Shown here: positions 9,520 through 19,400 of the stretch, piece by piece
Layout of the letters: each line of letters starts with the position of its first letter
Position numbering within the stretch: position 1 is the first letter of the stretch
Assembly (NCBI GenBank): GCA_963511305.1
Contig: CAUPIJ010000006.1
Location: 1 to 64,000 of the forward strand
Direction: 5' to 3'
Source: Propionimicrobium sp963511305
Lineage (GTDB): Bacteria > Actinomycetota > Actinomycetes > Propionibacteriales > Propionibacteriaceae
DNA: 64,000 nt
Notes under the pieces: generated by a model
Told to the model about the DNA's origin: nothing
Database searches by the model: none
The model's input: only the letters and a program-made list of their open reading frames with translations
Made by a program: the position numbers and the translations under genes

Positions 9520-10755
9520 ATGATGGCAGACGAAAACACGATTCAACAACCACAGCCGCCAAAAAACGAGATCCCGCAGCCCCTGAAGCAGGCGCCTGCA
9601 CCCAATCCTCAGGCTGACTTTCCGCCACCACTCGTAGCCCCTCAAGTTCCAGTTACCCCGAAAAAGCAGGGTTCTTTCTCCAAGGGGTTTGGCGTTGGCC
9701 TTGGCGCGTCCGTCGGCTTCGGGGTGATCAGCGTGGTTCTCACGATTCTGCTGGTCTTCGGCATGATTGTTGGTGCGATAGTGGCTGCGTCGTCCGTCGA
9801 CCCGAAAGCCGATAACGGCCTGACGACAAAGGTCTGGGGCCCGGACGATGCCAACAGCACGCTATTTGCCGTAGCCATTAGCGGAGCGATCATGACCGAC
9901 AGTGGTGCAAGCGCGTTCAACACGGGCGTTTACGGCTACGAGATCGCCAAACAGATCGACGCGCTAGAGGCCGACGACTATGACGGCCTCGTCTTGCTCA
10001 TGGACACTCCCGGCGGAACCATCACCGGGTCCAGAGCCATTCATGACGCCGTGGCCCGCTACAAGGAGCGCACGGGCAGGAAGGTGCTGGCCTACGTACA
10101 GTCCATGTCAGCGTCGGGAGGCATGTACTCCATGGCTGGCGCCGACTACATCGCGGCCGACTATGGCACGATGATCGGCTCGATCGGCGTGATCATGGGC
10201 CCGATCACCCACTACAAGGACGTTACCGCCACCACCGGAAACATCCTGGAATCGGGCGTCATCACATCCGGTGGCATCACCCAGGAATACTTCACCCAGG
10301 GCAAGGGCAAAGACTTTGGCAACCCGTTCCGGGATATTACAGAAGAGGAACGCGCTAACTACACACGAGGACTTGAGCGCGCCTACGAAGACTTCGTGAA
10401 CATCGTCTCCGAGGGGCGCGGCATCGCTCCCGAGGTGATCAAGAACGAGCTCGGTGCCTACATGTTCGATGAACGTACTGCAGCAGAAAAGAAACTTATT
10501 GACGAGGTGCTCCCCCGCGAAGCCGCCTTCAAGAAGGCAGCGGAGCTGAACAACCTAGACCCCGAAAGCACGAAGGTGGTCACCCCGGCGGCCCCCAGCG
10601 TCTTGGCTTCGCTCTTCGGAGTGAAGACTAGGATCTATGGACACAGCATGCCGTTGAGCACTAACGAGGGCTTGCAGGCCACCACCAGCCTGTGCGCCGG
10701 ATCGCCGGTGCCGGTCGCCTATGCGGGCAGTATCTCGCAGGTCTGCGGCGCTTAG
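9520..10755 (+). CDS. S49 family signal peptide peptidase (SppA-like)
   Basis: Membrane serine protease that degrades signal peptides left in the membrane. A Pro/Gln-rich cytoplasmic N-terminus (1-55) leads to one membrane helix (about 67-92), then the S49 domain. The catalytic Ser is Ser199 in SMSASGGMYSMAG; the general base is Lys264 (or Lys262) in FTQGKGKDFGNP, matching the short Gram-positive SppA type. The oligomer-facing motif GSIGVIMG is present. Two ATGs (9520, 9523) follow AGGA at 9515-9518. The C-terminal about 60 residues (ending SISQVCGA, two Cys) are not part of the common domain. It lies 7 bases after the DUF2342 gene, so the two are likely co-transcribed. Confidence 0.88.
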   Translation: MMADENTIQQPQPPKNEIPQPLKQAPAPNPQADFPPPLVAPQVPVTPKKQGSFSKGFGVGLGASVGFGVISVVLTILLVFGMIVGAIVAASSVDPKADNGLTTKVWGPDDANSTLFAVAISGAIMTDSGASAFNTGVYGYEIAKQIDALEADDYDGLVLLMDTPGGTITGSRAIHDAVARYKERTGRKVLAYVQSMSASGGMYSMAGADYIAADYGTMIGSIGVIMGPITHYKDVTATTGNILESGVITSGGITQEYFTQGKGKDFGNPFRDITEEERANYTRGLERAYEDFVNIVSEGRGIAPEVIKNELGAYMFDERTAAEKKLIDEVLPREAAFKKAAELNNLDPESTKVVTPAAPSVLASLFGVKTRIYGHSMPLSTNEGLQATTSLCAGSPVPVAYAGSISQVCGA

Positions 10756-10917
10756 TGGCTAGAAAGATCGCTTTGTCTATGCCCAGAATTGGCATCTGAA
10801 CTTAGGCGAGTTTCACAGGTTTGCCCAAAGAGCTATATGCTAGGGAAACACAAGGGGTTGGCAGCAGCCGCACGTAACGCTAATGTCAACCAAGTTTCAA
10901 AGTCTACAGGAGGAAAC

Positions 10918-11079
10918 ATGGCTGAAGAGACTTACAGTGGCGAGTTCTACTGCGTTAAGTGCAAGGAAAAGCGTCAGGCTGAGGGCCGCGTTGTTGTTAA
11001 CGACCGTGGCACCAAGATGGCTAAGTCGAAGTGCCCGGTTTGTGGCACTAACCTGAACCGTATTCTTGGCCGCGCTTAA
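10918..11079 (+). CDS. DUF5679 small zinc-ribbon protein
   Basis: A 53-aa protein with two CxxC pairs (Cys12/Cys15 and Cys39/Cys42), YCVKCK and KCPVCGT, matching the DUF5679 family of small actinobacterial zinc ribbons. The start is clear: AGGAGG at 10908-10913 and ATG at 10918. The open frame extends upstream to 10789 but that part is leader, not protein. A strong terminator follows, so it is likely a single-gene unit. The ribbon may bind nucleic acid or protein; no function is known to me. Confidence 0.9.
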   Translation: MAEETYSGEFYCVKCKEKRQAEGRVVVNDRGTKMAKSKCPVCGTNLNRILGRA

Positions 11080-11094
11080 GTAATACGTCTTATC

Positions 11095-11126
11095 AGGAGG
11101 CGACGGGAAACCGTCGCCTCCTTTTT
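11095..11126 (+). terminator. Rho-independent terminator after DUF5679 gene
   Basis: A 12-base perfect stem AGGAGGCGACGG (11095-11106) pairs with CCGTCGCCTCCT (11111-11122) around a GAAA tetraloop, followed by a run of T. It is positioned 15 bases after the DUF5679 stop and just at the 3' end of convergent uvrD2. Confidence 0.92.
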
Positions 11127-13140
11127 ATTCACCAACCAATTCGAGGATCTTCTTGCCGTAGAGCTCGGCCTTAACCGGGCCGATGCCCGAGATCTGTCTC
11201 AACTCCGATTCGGTTCTGGGTTTGCGCTCCGCGATCGCCTGTAGCGTCTTATCGGTAAAGACGACGAAGGCCGGCACCTTCTCTTCTTCCGAAACCGCTT
11301 TGCGCCATTCCTTAAGCGCGCCGAGCAGGTCTTCGTCAAGCGTCGCCTCGCAGTAGTCGTGGCGGCCGAGCTTGTTCTGGACTCCCCCGGTCAACGATCT
11401 GCCGCAGACGTAGCAGGTCTTGGCCGACCTCTTCTTCTTGGCCTTGGGTTTGGGCAGCGGAGCATCTTCGGATTCAATGGCGTTCAGGAATCTCGACCTG
11501 CGCTTTTCACCAGCCCACGAAACCCGCAGCTCCTGCTGGGCGCGGGTGAAGGCGACGTAGAACAGGCGTCTTTCCTCCGCCAACTGGGCGGGCGTCTTGG
11601 CCATCGAGAATGGCATCATGCCTTCTCGAGCGCCCATTATCGCGACGACGGGCCACTCGAGGCCCTTGGCTGAGTGCATGGTGCTGACGGTCACAGCCTG
11701 CGCAGAGGGCACCTGCTTCAGGCTGGCCAGCTTGAATAATTCCTCGGCGAGCCCGGACAGTTCGAGGCCTTCGTCGATGAACTGATCTGCGCGGGTTCTG
11801 AGAGCCTCGAGAGACTCCCACCTGGCGCGAACGGCACCTGCCCCTGCGGGTGCTTCCGGGCGCCAACCGAGGGGCTCGATTATTTTCTGGAACAGTTGTT
11901 TTGCCTCGTCCCCCGCCGCGTTTGGGCTGAAAGCGCACGCGTCTTTAAGGCCTTTGAGGCCGCGCCTGATTTCTGGCTTGTCGTAGAAGTTTTCGGCGTC
12001 CTTGACCGTATAGGGAATCTTGGCGTCGTTAAGATGCGTCTCCAGAGTGGCGGACTGCGCGTTGATCCTGAGAAGCACCGCGCAATCGTCCCATGCGTAG
12101 CCCTCGCGATGTTTCGCCACCAACCAAGCGACGATGCCGGCTGCTTCATCGTTTTCGTCCTTGTTGCAAACCAGCTCGACCTGCTGGCCATTTTCCCTAG
12201 TCGGGATGAGGGGACGCCTGTTTTTTTGATGCGCGAGCAGGCTATTTGCCGCTGAGATGATCTGCGGTGTCGAGCGGTAGTTCTTGGTTAGCTGAAGCAC
12301 CGTGGCGTTGGGATAATACTTCTTGAAACATGTCAACAAGCGCCGATCAGCTCCCGCGAAGGCGTGAATCGACTGATCCGGGTCGCCGACCACGCAGATG
12401 TCCGACCTGCCTCCCGTCCATAGCTCGAGCAGAGTGTGCTGAATCGGGCTGACGTCCTGGTATTCATCGACGGTGAAGTATTGGTAGCCCTCCCTGACCT
12501 GCTCCGCGACGCTCCTGTGCTCATGAAGCATGGCTGCGGTGCAAAGCAGGATGTCGTCAAAGTCGATAACTCCCCTTCTGCGCTTATAGATTTCGTAGTT
12601 CTTGAGAACTGTCGCAACCTGTTCAGGTTCCAAATCGCTGACTTCGCGGCCCAGCTTTTCGGTGATTTGCGGGTACCGCTCCGCTGTGACGTTCGAGACT
12701 TTCGCCCAACTAATTTCTGTTGCCAGGTCGCGCAGCAAAGAAAGGTCATCGCCTAACCCCATGTGCCTGCAGGCCTGTGCGACGATGCCGATGGTTTTGC
12801 TGGTTACGTCTGGCAGCTCGGTATTCTCGACCCTAGGCCAGAAGTACTTGAGCTGACGTAACGCGGCAGAGTGGAAGGTTCTCGCCGCGACCTGCGGGAA
12901 GCCTAGTTTCGCCAGCCTCGCTCTAAGCTCTCCAGCGGCCTTGGTGGTAAACGTGACAGCCAAGCTCGAAGGCGCCTGCTGGCGGCCGGTAGCTATCGCG
13001 TACGCGATCCTGTGCGTGATTGCCCTTGTCTTGCCGGTTCCGGCACCCGCCAGAACCGCGACGGGCTGCCCGAAGGTCGTCGCGACCTCTTTCTGTTCGT
13101 CGTTCAGCCCAGCAAGCAACGCATCAGGATCAAATGTCAT
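11125..13140 (-). CDS. uvrD2: ATP-dependent DNA helicase UvrD2
   Basis: Superfamily 1A 3'-5' DNA helicase of the actinobacterial UvrD2 type. It carries Walker A (LAGAGTGKTRAITHR), VDEYQDVSP (motif II), GDPDQSIHAFAGAD, NYRSTPQII, VSTMHSAKGLEW and VAFTRAQ. The C-terminus has the UvrD2 hallmarks: a metal-binding linker starting CYVCGRSL and an HRDC domain (last about 80 residues). In the linker the usual second Cys pair reads HDYC, so the set is Cys3His. ATG 13140 (MTFDPDALLAGLNDEQ) is preferred over the upstream TTG and ATG because a damage-type promoter ends 7 bases before it, suggesting a leaderless transcript; 671 aa results. Divergent from recC. Confidence 0.93.
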   Translation of the reverse strand: MTFDPDALLAGLNDEQKEVATTFGQPVAVLAGAGTGKTRAITHRIAYAIATGRQQAPSSLAVTFTTKAAGELRARLAKLGFPQVAARTFHSAALRQLKYFWPRVENTELPDVTSKTIGIVAQACRHMGLGDDLSLLRDLATEISWAKVSNVTAERYPQITEKLGREVSDLEPEQVATVLKNYEIYKRRRGVIDFDDILLCTAAMLHEHRSVAEQVREGYQYFTVDEYQDVSPIQHTLLELWTGGRSDICVVGDPDQSIHAFAGADRRLLTCFKKYYPNATVLQLTKNYRSTPQIISAANSLLAHQKNRRPLIPTRENGQQVELVCNKDENDEAAGIVAWLVAKHREGYAWDDCAVLLRINAQSATLETHLNDAKIPYTVKDAENFYDKPEIRRGLKGLKDACAFSPNAAGDEAKQLFQKIIEPLGWRPEAPAGAGAVRARWESLEALRTRADQFIDEGLELSGLAEELFKLASLKQVPSAQAVTVSTMHSAKGLEWPVVAIMGAREGMMPFSMAKTPAQLAEERRLFYVAFTRAQQELRVSWAGEKRRSRFLNAIESEDAPLPKPKAKKKRSAKTCYVCGRSLTGGVQNKLGRHDYCEATLDEDLLGALKEWRKAVSEEEKVPAFVVFTDKTLQAIAERKPRTESELRQISGIGPVKAELYGKKILELVGE

Positions 13141-13147
13141 GTTTTCA

Positions 13148-13170
13148 ACCATATGCGCTGCCTCTGACAA
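13148..13170 (-). promoter_or_regulatory. PafBC-type DNA-damage promoter of uvrD2
   Basis: On the minus strand TTGTCAGAG (13170-13162), 8 bases, then TATGGT (13153-13148) match the actinobacterial RecA-independent damage motif TTGTCRGTG-N8-TANNNT with one mismatch (T to A at position 8). TATGGT is followed by 7 bases and then ATG 13140. Established: PafBC activates such promoters in mycobacteria. Inference: uvrD2 is induced by DNA damage and its mRNA is leaderless. Confidence 0.7.
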
Positions 13171-13204
13171 AGTTTGACGCCGACTAAACCCTGCTGGTCA
13201 AAAA

Positions 13205-13227
13205 TTGTCAGTGGCTATTACTAAGGT
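13205..13227 (+). promoter_or_regulatory. PafBC-type DNA-damage promoter of recCBD
   Basis: TTGTCAGTG (13205-13213), 8 bases, TAAGGT (13222-13227): an exact match to the RecA-independent damage consensus TTGTCRGTG-N8-TANNNT. Seven bases separate it from GTG 13235. The 18 bases TCAAAAATTGTCAGTGGC from 13198 recur exactly upstream of adnA. It is back-to-back with the uvrD2 element, 34 bases away, and implies damage-induced expression of the whole recCBD operon. Confidence 0.85.
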
Positions 13228-13234
13228 GTTAACC

Positions 13235-16200
13235 GTGAAGAAATCAGAAAGCAATTCGATGCTAGTGAGCAGCTGGGCCGAAGCGGAAACGGCCATCGCT
13301 GCTGACCTGCAAAACGCTGCCGCAAGCGTCTTCGACAAAGCGCTAGTGATAGTTACCTCCAAGGGGCACGAGCGGCATCTTTCGCAAACCATCTCCAAAA
13401 GCAACGGATATGGAATTTGTGCGGGCGTTGATTTCGTCACGCTAGGTGGCCTCAGAAGACGTCTATCTAAAGATCTGTGTGGCATCGATCCGCAGAATGA
13501 CCCCTGGCAGCTTTCCGAACTTTCACTTTCCATAGTTAACGTTTTTCAATCGCTGTCGACGCAGCCCTGGTTCCGGCCTATCGCCAAACACCTTGCTGGC
13601 TCAAAAGATCGCCCGGGTCGGCTTTCGGTGACCGCTAGGCGGGTCGCGAGGCTCTACCTGCATTATTTGCAGCACTCCCCCGACCTACTGAGCGTTTGGC
13701 AAAGCGGCAAAGATGTCTGCCCATCCGGCGACCCGCTGCCGGAATATCAGAGGTGGCAGGCCGAAATTTGGCGACTGCTGAGCGCCTCGATCGACGTTCC
13801 GAACCCTAGTGAGCGTCATGAGATACTCATCGAGAAACTGGTGAGCGACGCAGGATCATTCCCAAAGGTTTTCTTAGCAGCCGTGATTGCTGATCCAATT
13901 CCCCAAGACAAGGAACTGCTTGACGCTCTGGTCGGTCACGCTGGCTTAAAAATCTGGCAGCTAGCCCTGCCGGAAGCCCGAAACAATGATTTCTTGGCGC
14001 GCTACGGCATCGACAGGCTCTCGGGCCTAACGGCTCCTGCTAGCGGGGAGACGACGATGCTGGAGAAAGTGCAGAACGCGATTTTGCGCGACGAACCCGC
14101 TCAGGCCTGCCCACAGCCCGATGGCACTATCGAGTTCCACGCTAGCCACGGGCTAAGCAGGCAGGTAGAGGTGCTGAGAGACGTGCTGGCCGAAGTGTTC
14201 GAGTCCGATCGTTCGCTTGAGCCGAAGGACGTTTTGGTCTTAGTCCCCAACCTAAATCGCTTCTCTACGCATATCTCCGCGCTGTTTAACTCAGAGGAAG
14301 TCTCCACTCGCGAGCACCCGGCAAAGAATCTTCGTGTTCAGTTGGCAACGGCATCTATCTTCCACACAAATTCGATAGTCGAAATGCTCCAAAGTCTGCT
14401 CGATCTCATCCAGGGCAGAGGACACATCTCCGAGCTCCTTGATTTTCTCAGCCTGCCCCCGGTATCCGCAAAGTTTGATCTCTCAGAGGAAGACCTACAG
14501 ACGATCTCTGAGCTCTTCACAAAGACGAACACCAGCTGGGGAATCGATAGCCAACACCGCAGCCGCTACGATCTCGGCTCTTTTGCCGTCGGCACTTGCT
14601 GGAACAGCATACAGCGCATGCTAACTGGCGCGATATTTGCTGATGAGCCGCCAACGGCAGTAAAGGATGTTGCGGCATTAGCCCAAATAGAGTCCAGCAC
14701 GCTGGACGTTATCGGAAAGCTGGCCGAGGCGGTTTCCAGGATCCGCAAGTGTATTTTCAGCTTCGCTAAGCCCGCGACGGCCAGCGAGTGGGCGTGTCGG
14801 CTGATCGAGACGGCTCAAGAGCTAGCCCAGGTCGATTCGGAGAACGAATGGCAGTTGGCACATGCAGTGGGCAAGCTGTCCAGGCTAGCCAACAGCTCGC
14901 GGGCCTCAAGGGTGCTGCTCGGCTCGGCTGATATTCGCGGCTGGCTAGAGGAGATAAACCGCCCGAGGGCAAGCAGGCCAAACTTCGGCAACGGCTCCCT
15001 ACTTATCGCTCAACTCGGCGAGCTGCAGGCCATCGAGCATAAGGTGGTCTGCGTTCTTGGCCTCAATGACGAGGACTTCCCCGCCAGGAGACGCCCGATC
15101 GGCGATGATTTATTGCCCGAGGATCACCTGGTTAGCAATCCGAAGCGGGCGTCCAGGCAACAGCTCTTGGACGCGCTGCTGGCTGCCGAAGATAAATTTG
15201 TGGTGATAACCCAGTCCGCGAGTTCTAAGACCGGAAATAAGCTGGCGCCGCCGATCGCCGTCCTGGATGTTCTGGATGCCTGCGGCGTTAAGAATCCGCA
15301 GAAACTGTGGGAGAATCCGGACGAAAAGTTGCTGATCTCCCACCCGCTGCAGGCCTACAACAAAAGAAACTTCTCGGCTACTCGCCCAAGTTTCGATCCT
15401 AGGGCTTACTCCGGCGCGGTCACCAGGCCTGAGCCCGAAGCTAAGACCCCAGCTCCCTTGTGGGCTACCGAATTCGCCAATGATTTGCCGACAGAGTTCA
15501 CCATCGACCAGGTCGTGAAGTTCTTACGGAACCCGGCTGCTGCTCTGCTGGCGTCTGCGAGCGGGCTGAACCTGAACACGTATGAGACCGAAGTGCAAAC
15601 CGAGCTGCCGATCTCACCCGACGGTCTATCCGTATATGCGCTGCGCTCGCAGATGATTGATGAGCTGTTATCGGGAGTCCACATTGACAGGGTCGAGTAT
15701 GTCGCTGGCTTGTCTGGAAAAGTGGTGCTGAACGAGCAGGGTAAAGAACTAGTCAACGACGTCGTCGATCAGGCTGCCCATGTTGCTCAGGATGTTTTGG
15801 CAGCTCGCGGTAACCGTCCCGCTAGCGACCACAACATCACGCTGAGTTTTTCCGGCCGACGGCAGAGCACCTGCCTGCTGAGCGGAGATATCCGGACGTG
15901 GGACGGAAGGGTAATCATCCACAGGGCGGGGCGGCTGAAGGCGATCTCGCTAGCAGAAGCCTGGGTGAAACTATCGATGCTTTCGGCTAGCGGCCTAGCC
16001 CCGAAAGAAGCGGTCGTCATTTCTACTGACGCTGTCCGCAGATTGGCCGCGCCTGGTGAAGAGCAGGCACAGCTTTGGCTTAGCGATCTGATCCTGCTGC
16101 TTCAAGACGGAGCTAAGCAACTCGTTCCGCTTCCCATCGACACCGCCGCCGCGTACATGGGTGTGGTCTGGCGCAGAAACAGCAGTGACCGCCCTGACTG

Positions 16201-16414
16201 GAGGTTTTCCCAGACCTGGTCGAACAGGCAAGGTTTCGGCGAATACGATAGAGACCTGTCCTGGCAGCATTTCTATAGAGACGCGAGTCAGCTGCTACTC
16301 GACTCTCCCCACGCTTTGGATCCAACTCCGCCTAACACCGATATCTTCGATTCCCGAGCCGAACAACTGTCTGCCTGGCTCTTTCAGCCGATCAGAAAGG
16401 CTCAAATACGATGA
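13235..16414 (+). CDS. recC: Exodeoxyribonuclease V subunit RecC
   Basis: Scaffold and Chi-scanning subunit of the RecBCD helicase-nuclease, which resects double-strand ends. It is about 1059 aa and shows RecC features: an N-terminal GICAGVDFVTLGGLRRRL segment, HGLSRQVEVLRDVLAEVFE with KDVLVLVPNLNRF, and GELQAIEHKVVCVLGLNDEDFPARR, all recognisable against the E. coli protein. The helicase-like and nuclease-like domains are inactive in this subunit. GTG 13235 is chosen because it lies 7 bases after the -10 of a damage-type promoter; the TTG at 13205 is itself part of that promoter. ATG 13259 is the alternative. The stop overlaps the recB ATG by 4 bases. Confidence 0.92.
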   Translation: MKKSESNSMLVSSWAEAETAIAADLQNAAASVFDKALVIVTSKGHERHLSQTISKSNGYGICAGVDFVTLGGLRRRLSKDLCGIDPQNDPWQLSELSLSIVNVFQSLSTQPWFRPIAKHLAGSKDRPGRLSVTARRVARLYLHYLQHSPDLLSVWQSGKDVCPSGDPLPEYQRWQAEIWRLLSASIDVPNPSERHEILIEKLVSDAGSFPKVFLAAVIADPIPQDKELLDALVGHAGLKIWQLALPEARNNDFLARYGIDRLSGLTAPASGETTMLEKVQNAILRDEPAQACPQPDGTIEFHASHGLSRQVEVLRDVLAEVFESDRSLEPKDVLVLVPNLNRFSTHISALFNSEEVSTREHPAKNLRVQLATASIFHTNSIVEMLQSLLDLIQGRGHISELLDFLSLPPVSAKFDLSEEDLQTISELFTKTNTSWGIDSQHRSRYDLGSFAVGTCWNSIQRMLTGAIFADEPPTAVKDVAALAQIESSTLDVIGKLAEAVSRIRKCIFSFAKPATASEWACRLIETAQELAQVDSENEWQLAHAVGKLSRLANSSRASRVLLGSADIRGWLEEINRPRASRPNFGNGSLLIAQLGELQAIEHKVVCVLGLNDEDFPARRRPIGDDLLPEDHLVSNPKRASRQQLLDALLAAEDKFVVITQSASSKTGNKLAPPIAVLDVLDACGVKNPQKLWENPDEKLLISHPLQAYNKRNFSATRPSFDPRAYSGAVTRPEPEAKTPAPLWATEFANDLPTEFTIDQVVKFLRNPAAALLASASGLNLNTYETEVQTELPISPDGLSVYALRSQMIDELLSGVHIDRVEYVAGLSGKVVLNEQGKELVNDVVDQAAHVAQDVLAARGNRPASDHNITLSFSGRRQSTCLLSGDIRTWDGRVIIHRAGRLKAISLAEAWVKLSMLSASGLAPKEAVVISTDAVRRLAAPGEEQAQLWLSDLILLLQDGAKQLVPLPIDTAAAYMGVVWRRNSSDRPDWRFSQTWSNRQGFGEYDRDLSWQHFYRDASQLLLDSPHALDPTPPNTDIFDSRAEQLSAWLFQPIRKAQIR

Positions 16415-19400
16415 CGAAACCAGAGTTTTTTGAGCTGACCGGCGAGCTGCCCGGCCAGGGCATAACCCTGCTCGAAGCAAGCGCTGGAACGGGCAAGACA
16501 TACGCTATCGCGGCTCTTGCCGCCCGCTTCGTAGCGGCTGGTTTCCCGATCAAGTCGCTGCTGATAGTTACTTTCAGCCGTGCGGCCGCCGGCGAACTGA
16601 AGTCTAGGGTTCATCAGCGGCTGGCGGGCACTCTGACTAGCCTGAAACTCTATCGGGACTTTGGAAAGGAGCCGGAAGACGAGGTAGACCGGCTATTGGC
16701 TCAAGGCAACGTAGATGAGATCTGTCGAAACCTCGAAGATGGTCTAGGCAAGATCGACGAGGCCTCGATCGCGACCATCCACGAGTACAGCTCCACTATG
16801 CTCAGGGAGCTCGGCATGTGTGTAGACCATGATGAGGCTAGCGTCTTTGTCGAAGACATGTCAGAACTTATTTCTGAGGTGGTAGCCGACAGCTACCTGA
16901 ATCATTGGCAAAACAAAAACGATAAGAGCTTTCAGCGAGCGACAATAATCGGCAGGCAAGTGTGCCTCAGCCCGAGCCTAGAGATAGTTCCAGCCGATAT
17001 TCCCGAGGCCAAGTTCGCGAGTCTCGTCCGGGAAGAGTTTTTTGAGCGCAAACGAAAACTGCGCATCCACGGCTACGACGACATGGTCAACAGGCTCACC
17101 GATGCCCTTGACGATCCTGAAACGGGAGGCGTGGCCGCCGAAATTCTTTCAGAACGCTTCCCCATCGTCATGGTCGACGAATTCCAGGACACCGACCCTC
17201 AGCAGTGGCGCATCATAGAGAAAGCATTCGCACCGAAATGCCGAGTCGTGTTGATCGGTGACCCGAAGCAGGCAATCTACGGCTTCCGCGGCGGCGACGT
17301 GGAGACCTATCAACTGGCCAAGCGCAGCGATTCAAGATTCCCGAAGTCCGTGAAGACGATGAGCGTAAATTATCGCTCTGATCCGGGCATCGTCGAGGGC
17401 GTCAACGAGTTATTCGGCGCGGCCAACATCGGAGCTCAGGACTCCCCCATCTATCTGCCTCCGGTAAGGGCAAACAAAACAAAGAGCCACATCGCTGCGT
17501 CCGGTAAAGCTGTGGAGCGCCCCGTGTTGGTAAGGCAGATAGCTGGCGAAAATCTTTCTGCCGGTGTTGCCAGGGCCGAGATCGACAAAGACATCATCGC
17601 GAGCATCTACTCGCTTACCGAAAACTACACGCTGGAAGAAAAATCAGGAACTCGTCCGGTGCGCCTGAGCGATATCGCGATCCTAGTTCGTAGCAATAGG
17701 CGAGGCGAGGCCATTCATCAGGTCTTGCAAGACGCGGGCATACCGGCAGTCTTCACTGGTACAAGCGGCATTTTTGAGTCAGAGGCGGCTGACGACTGGA
17801 AGACGCTCCTTAGCGCGCTAGCTTCCCAGCGCGTCCAGGAAATGACCAGGGCCACCCTGACGTCTTTCTTCGGCTTGACTTCCATCGATCTGGCAGCCGA
17901 TGAGAGCGCACGCAATTTGGCGTTCATGCGCATGCGGCAGTATGCAAAGCTGCTTGCCACAAGAGGCCCGATTTCCGTTCTCGAGAAGGCAATAGATGAC
18001 TCTGAGCTTTACTCCAGGGTTCTTTCTGAACCGGACGGTCAGCGAAAACTAACTGATCTCCAGCACATCGCCGAACTACTCGATAGCGCTCAGCAAAAGA
18101 ACAAGCTCGGAGTTTCGGGACTTCTTAACTGGCTCGACGAGCAGATCACTAGGACATCTGAGCAGAACTCTGCTGAGCGAACGCGCAGGCTGGAGACCGA
18201 TCGCTCCACCGTCACGATCACCACGATTCATCAGGCTAAAGGGCTCGAATTTCCGGTAGTTCTGCTGCCCGAGGCCAGCGACCATTACTCAACCGATAAA
18301 CAATGGGCTGAACGGCTGCCTTTCGGCCACCTTGAGGGCAGGAGGGTTATCGATGTCGAGTGGCAGACCGAGCGCTACCCCATCTATGCAGCAGAGGATG
18401 CGGCCGAACTGCTGCGGCTGTTCTATGTCGCGGCGACGCGAGCGGTTAATCTGTTGATCTGTTGGTATGCATCCACGAAAATGAACACGACGGCTTCGCC
18501 GCTTCATCGTCTGCTGTTTGAGTTGAACTCTGGCGGAAGCCACCAGCACATTAATTTTTGTCAGGCTAGCGCCAAGCTGCCGCCTAAGCGCACGCTATTC
18601 GGTGGCGAGCAAAAGGCACCTGCTCCGCTCAAATTAGCGAAGTTCACAAGGGAAATCGACCAGACATTCAAGCGCACCTCGTATTCCGGGCTCACCGCAG
18701 CGATCCACGGCACAGCGTTAGCAGAGGAGCTCGATGAGCCGCTAGAGGAATTGGTCGAACCAGTTTCCAGTGACGGGGGTACGCAACACATTTCTGAATT
18801 TGCACAGCTTCCAGGCGGGGTCAACTTCGGCACGCTAGTCCACTCGATACTCGAGGTGAACGATCCCGCCAGCCAGAATCTCTCGGAAGATTTGCTGACG
18901 CAAAGTCAACAGGCCCTGGATGTTTTTCCTCTCGATGGCGTAGAGGCCGGTGTGCTGGCCGACGGGCTGGAGCAGGTGGTCAGAACTCCACTGGGTGATC
19001 TTTCCGATGGCATGTCTCTGCGCGATATCGGCGCTAGGCATCGACTCGCCGAGCTCGACTTCGAAATGCCCATGGGGTCGGACATAGAGTATGCGCTTCT
19101 CGCCGATTTGGCAATGCTCTTTGACGACGAGAACCTCGCCGACCCATCTGGAATATTGCTCGGCTACGGCAAGCAGCTTATTTCTACCCCTGCCGCGCAC
19201 AGCACGCTGCACGGTTTCTTGACCGGCTCGATCGATGCCGTCGTACAGGTTTCGGATAGATTCGCCGTGCTTGACTACAAGACCAACCGCATTCCTGTTG
19301 CCTCCGACGAGGTGCTCTCCTCGGAGATGTACGACGCAAAAACCATGGAAAAGATGATGCGCCAGGCGCATTATCCGCTTCAGGCCCTGCTCTACATGGT

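Noticed and set aside
13205..13207. TTG as recC start codon
   Set aside because: It is the first three bases of the TTGTCAGTG promoter box and would be upstream of the transcript.
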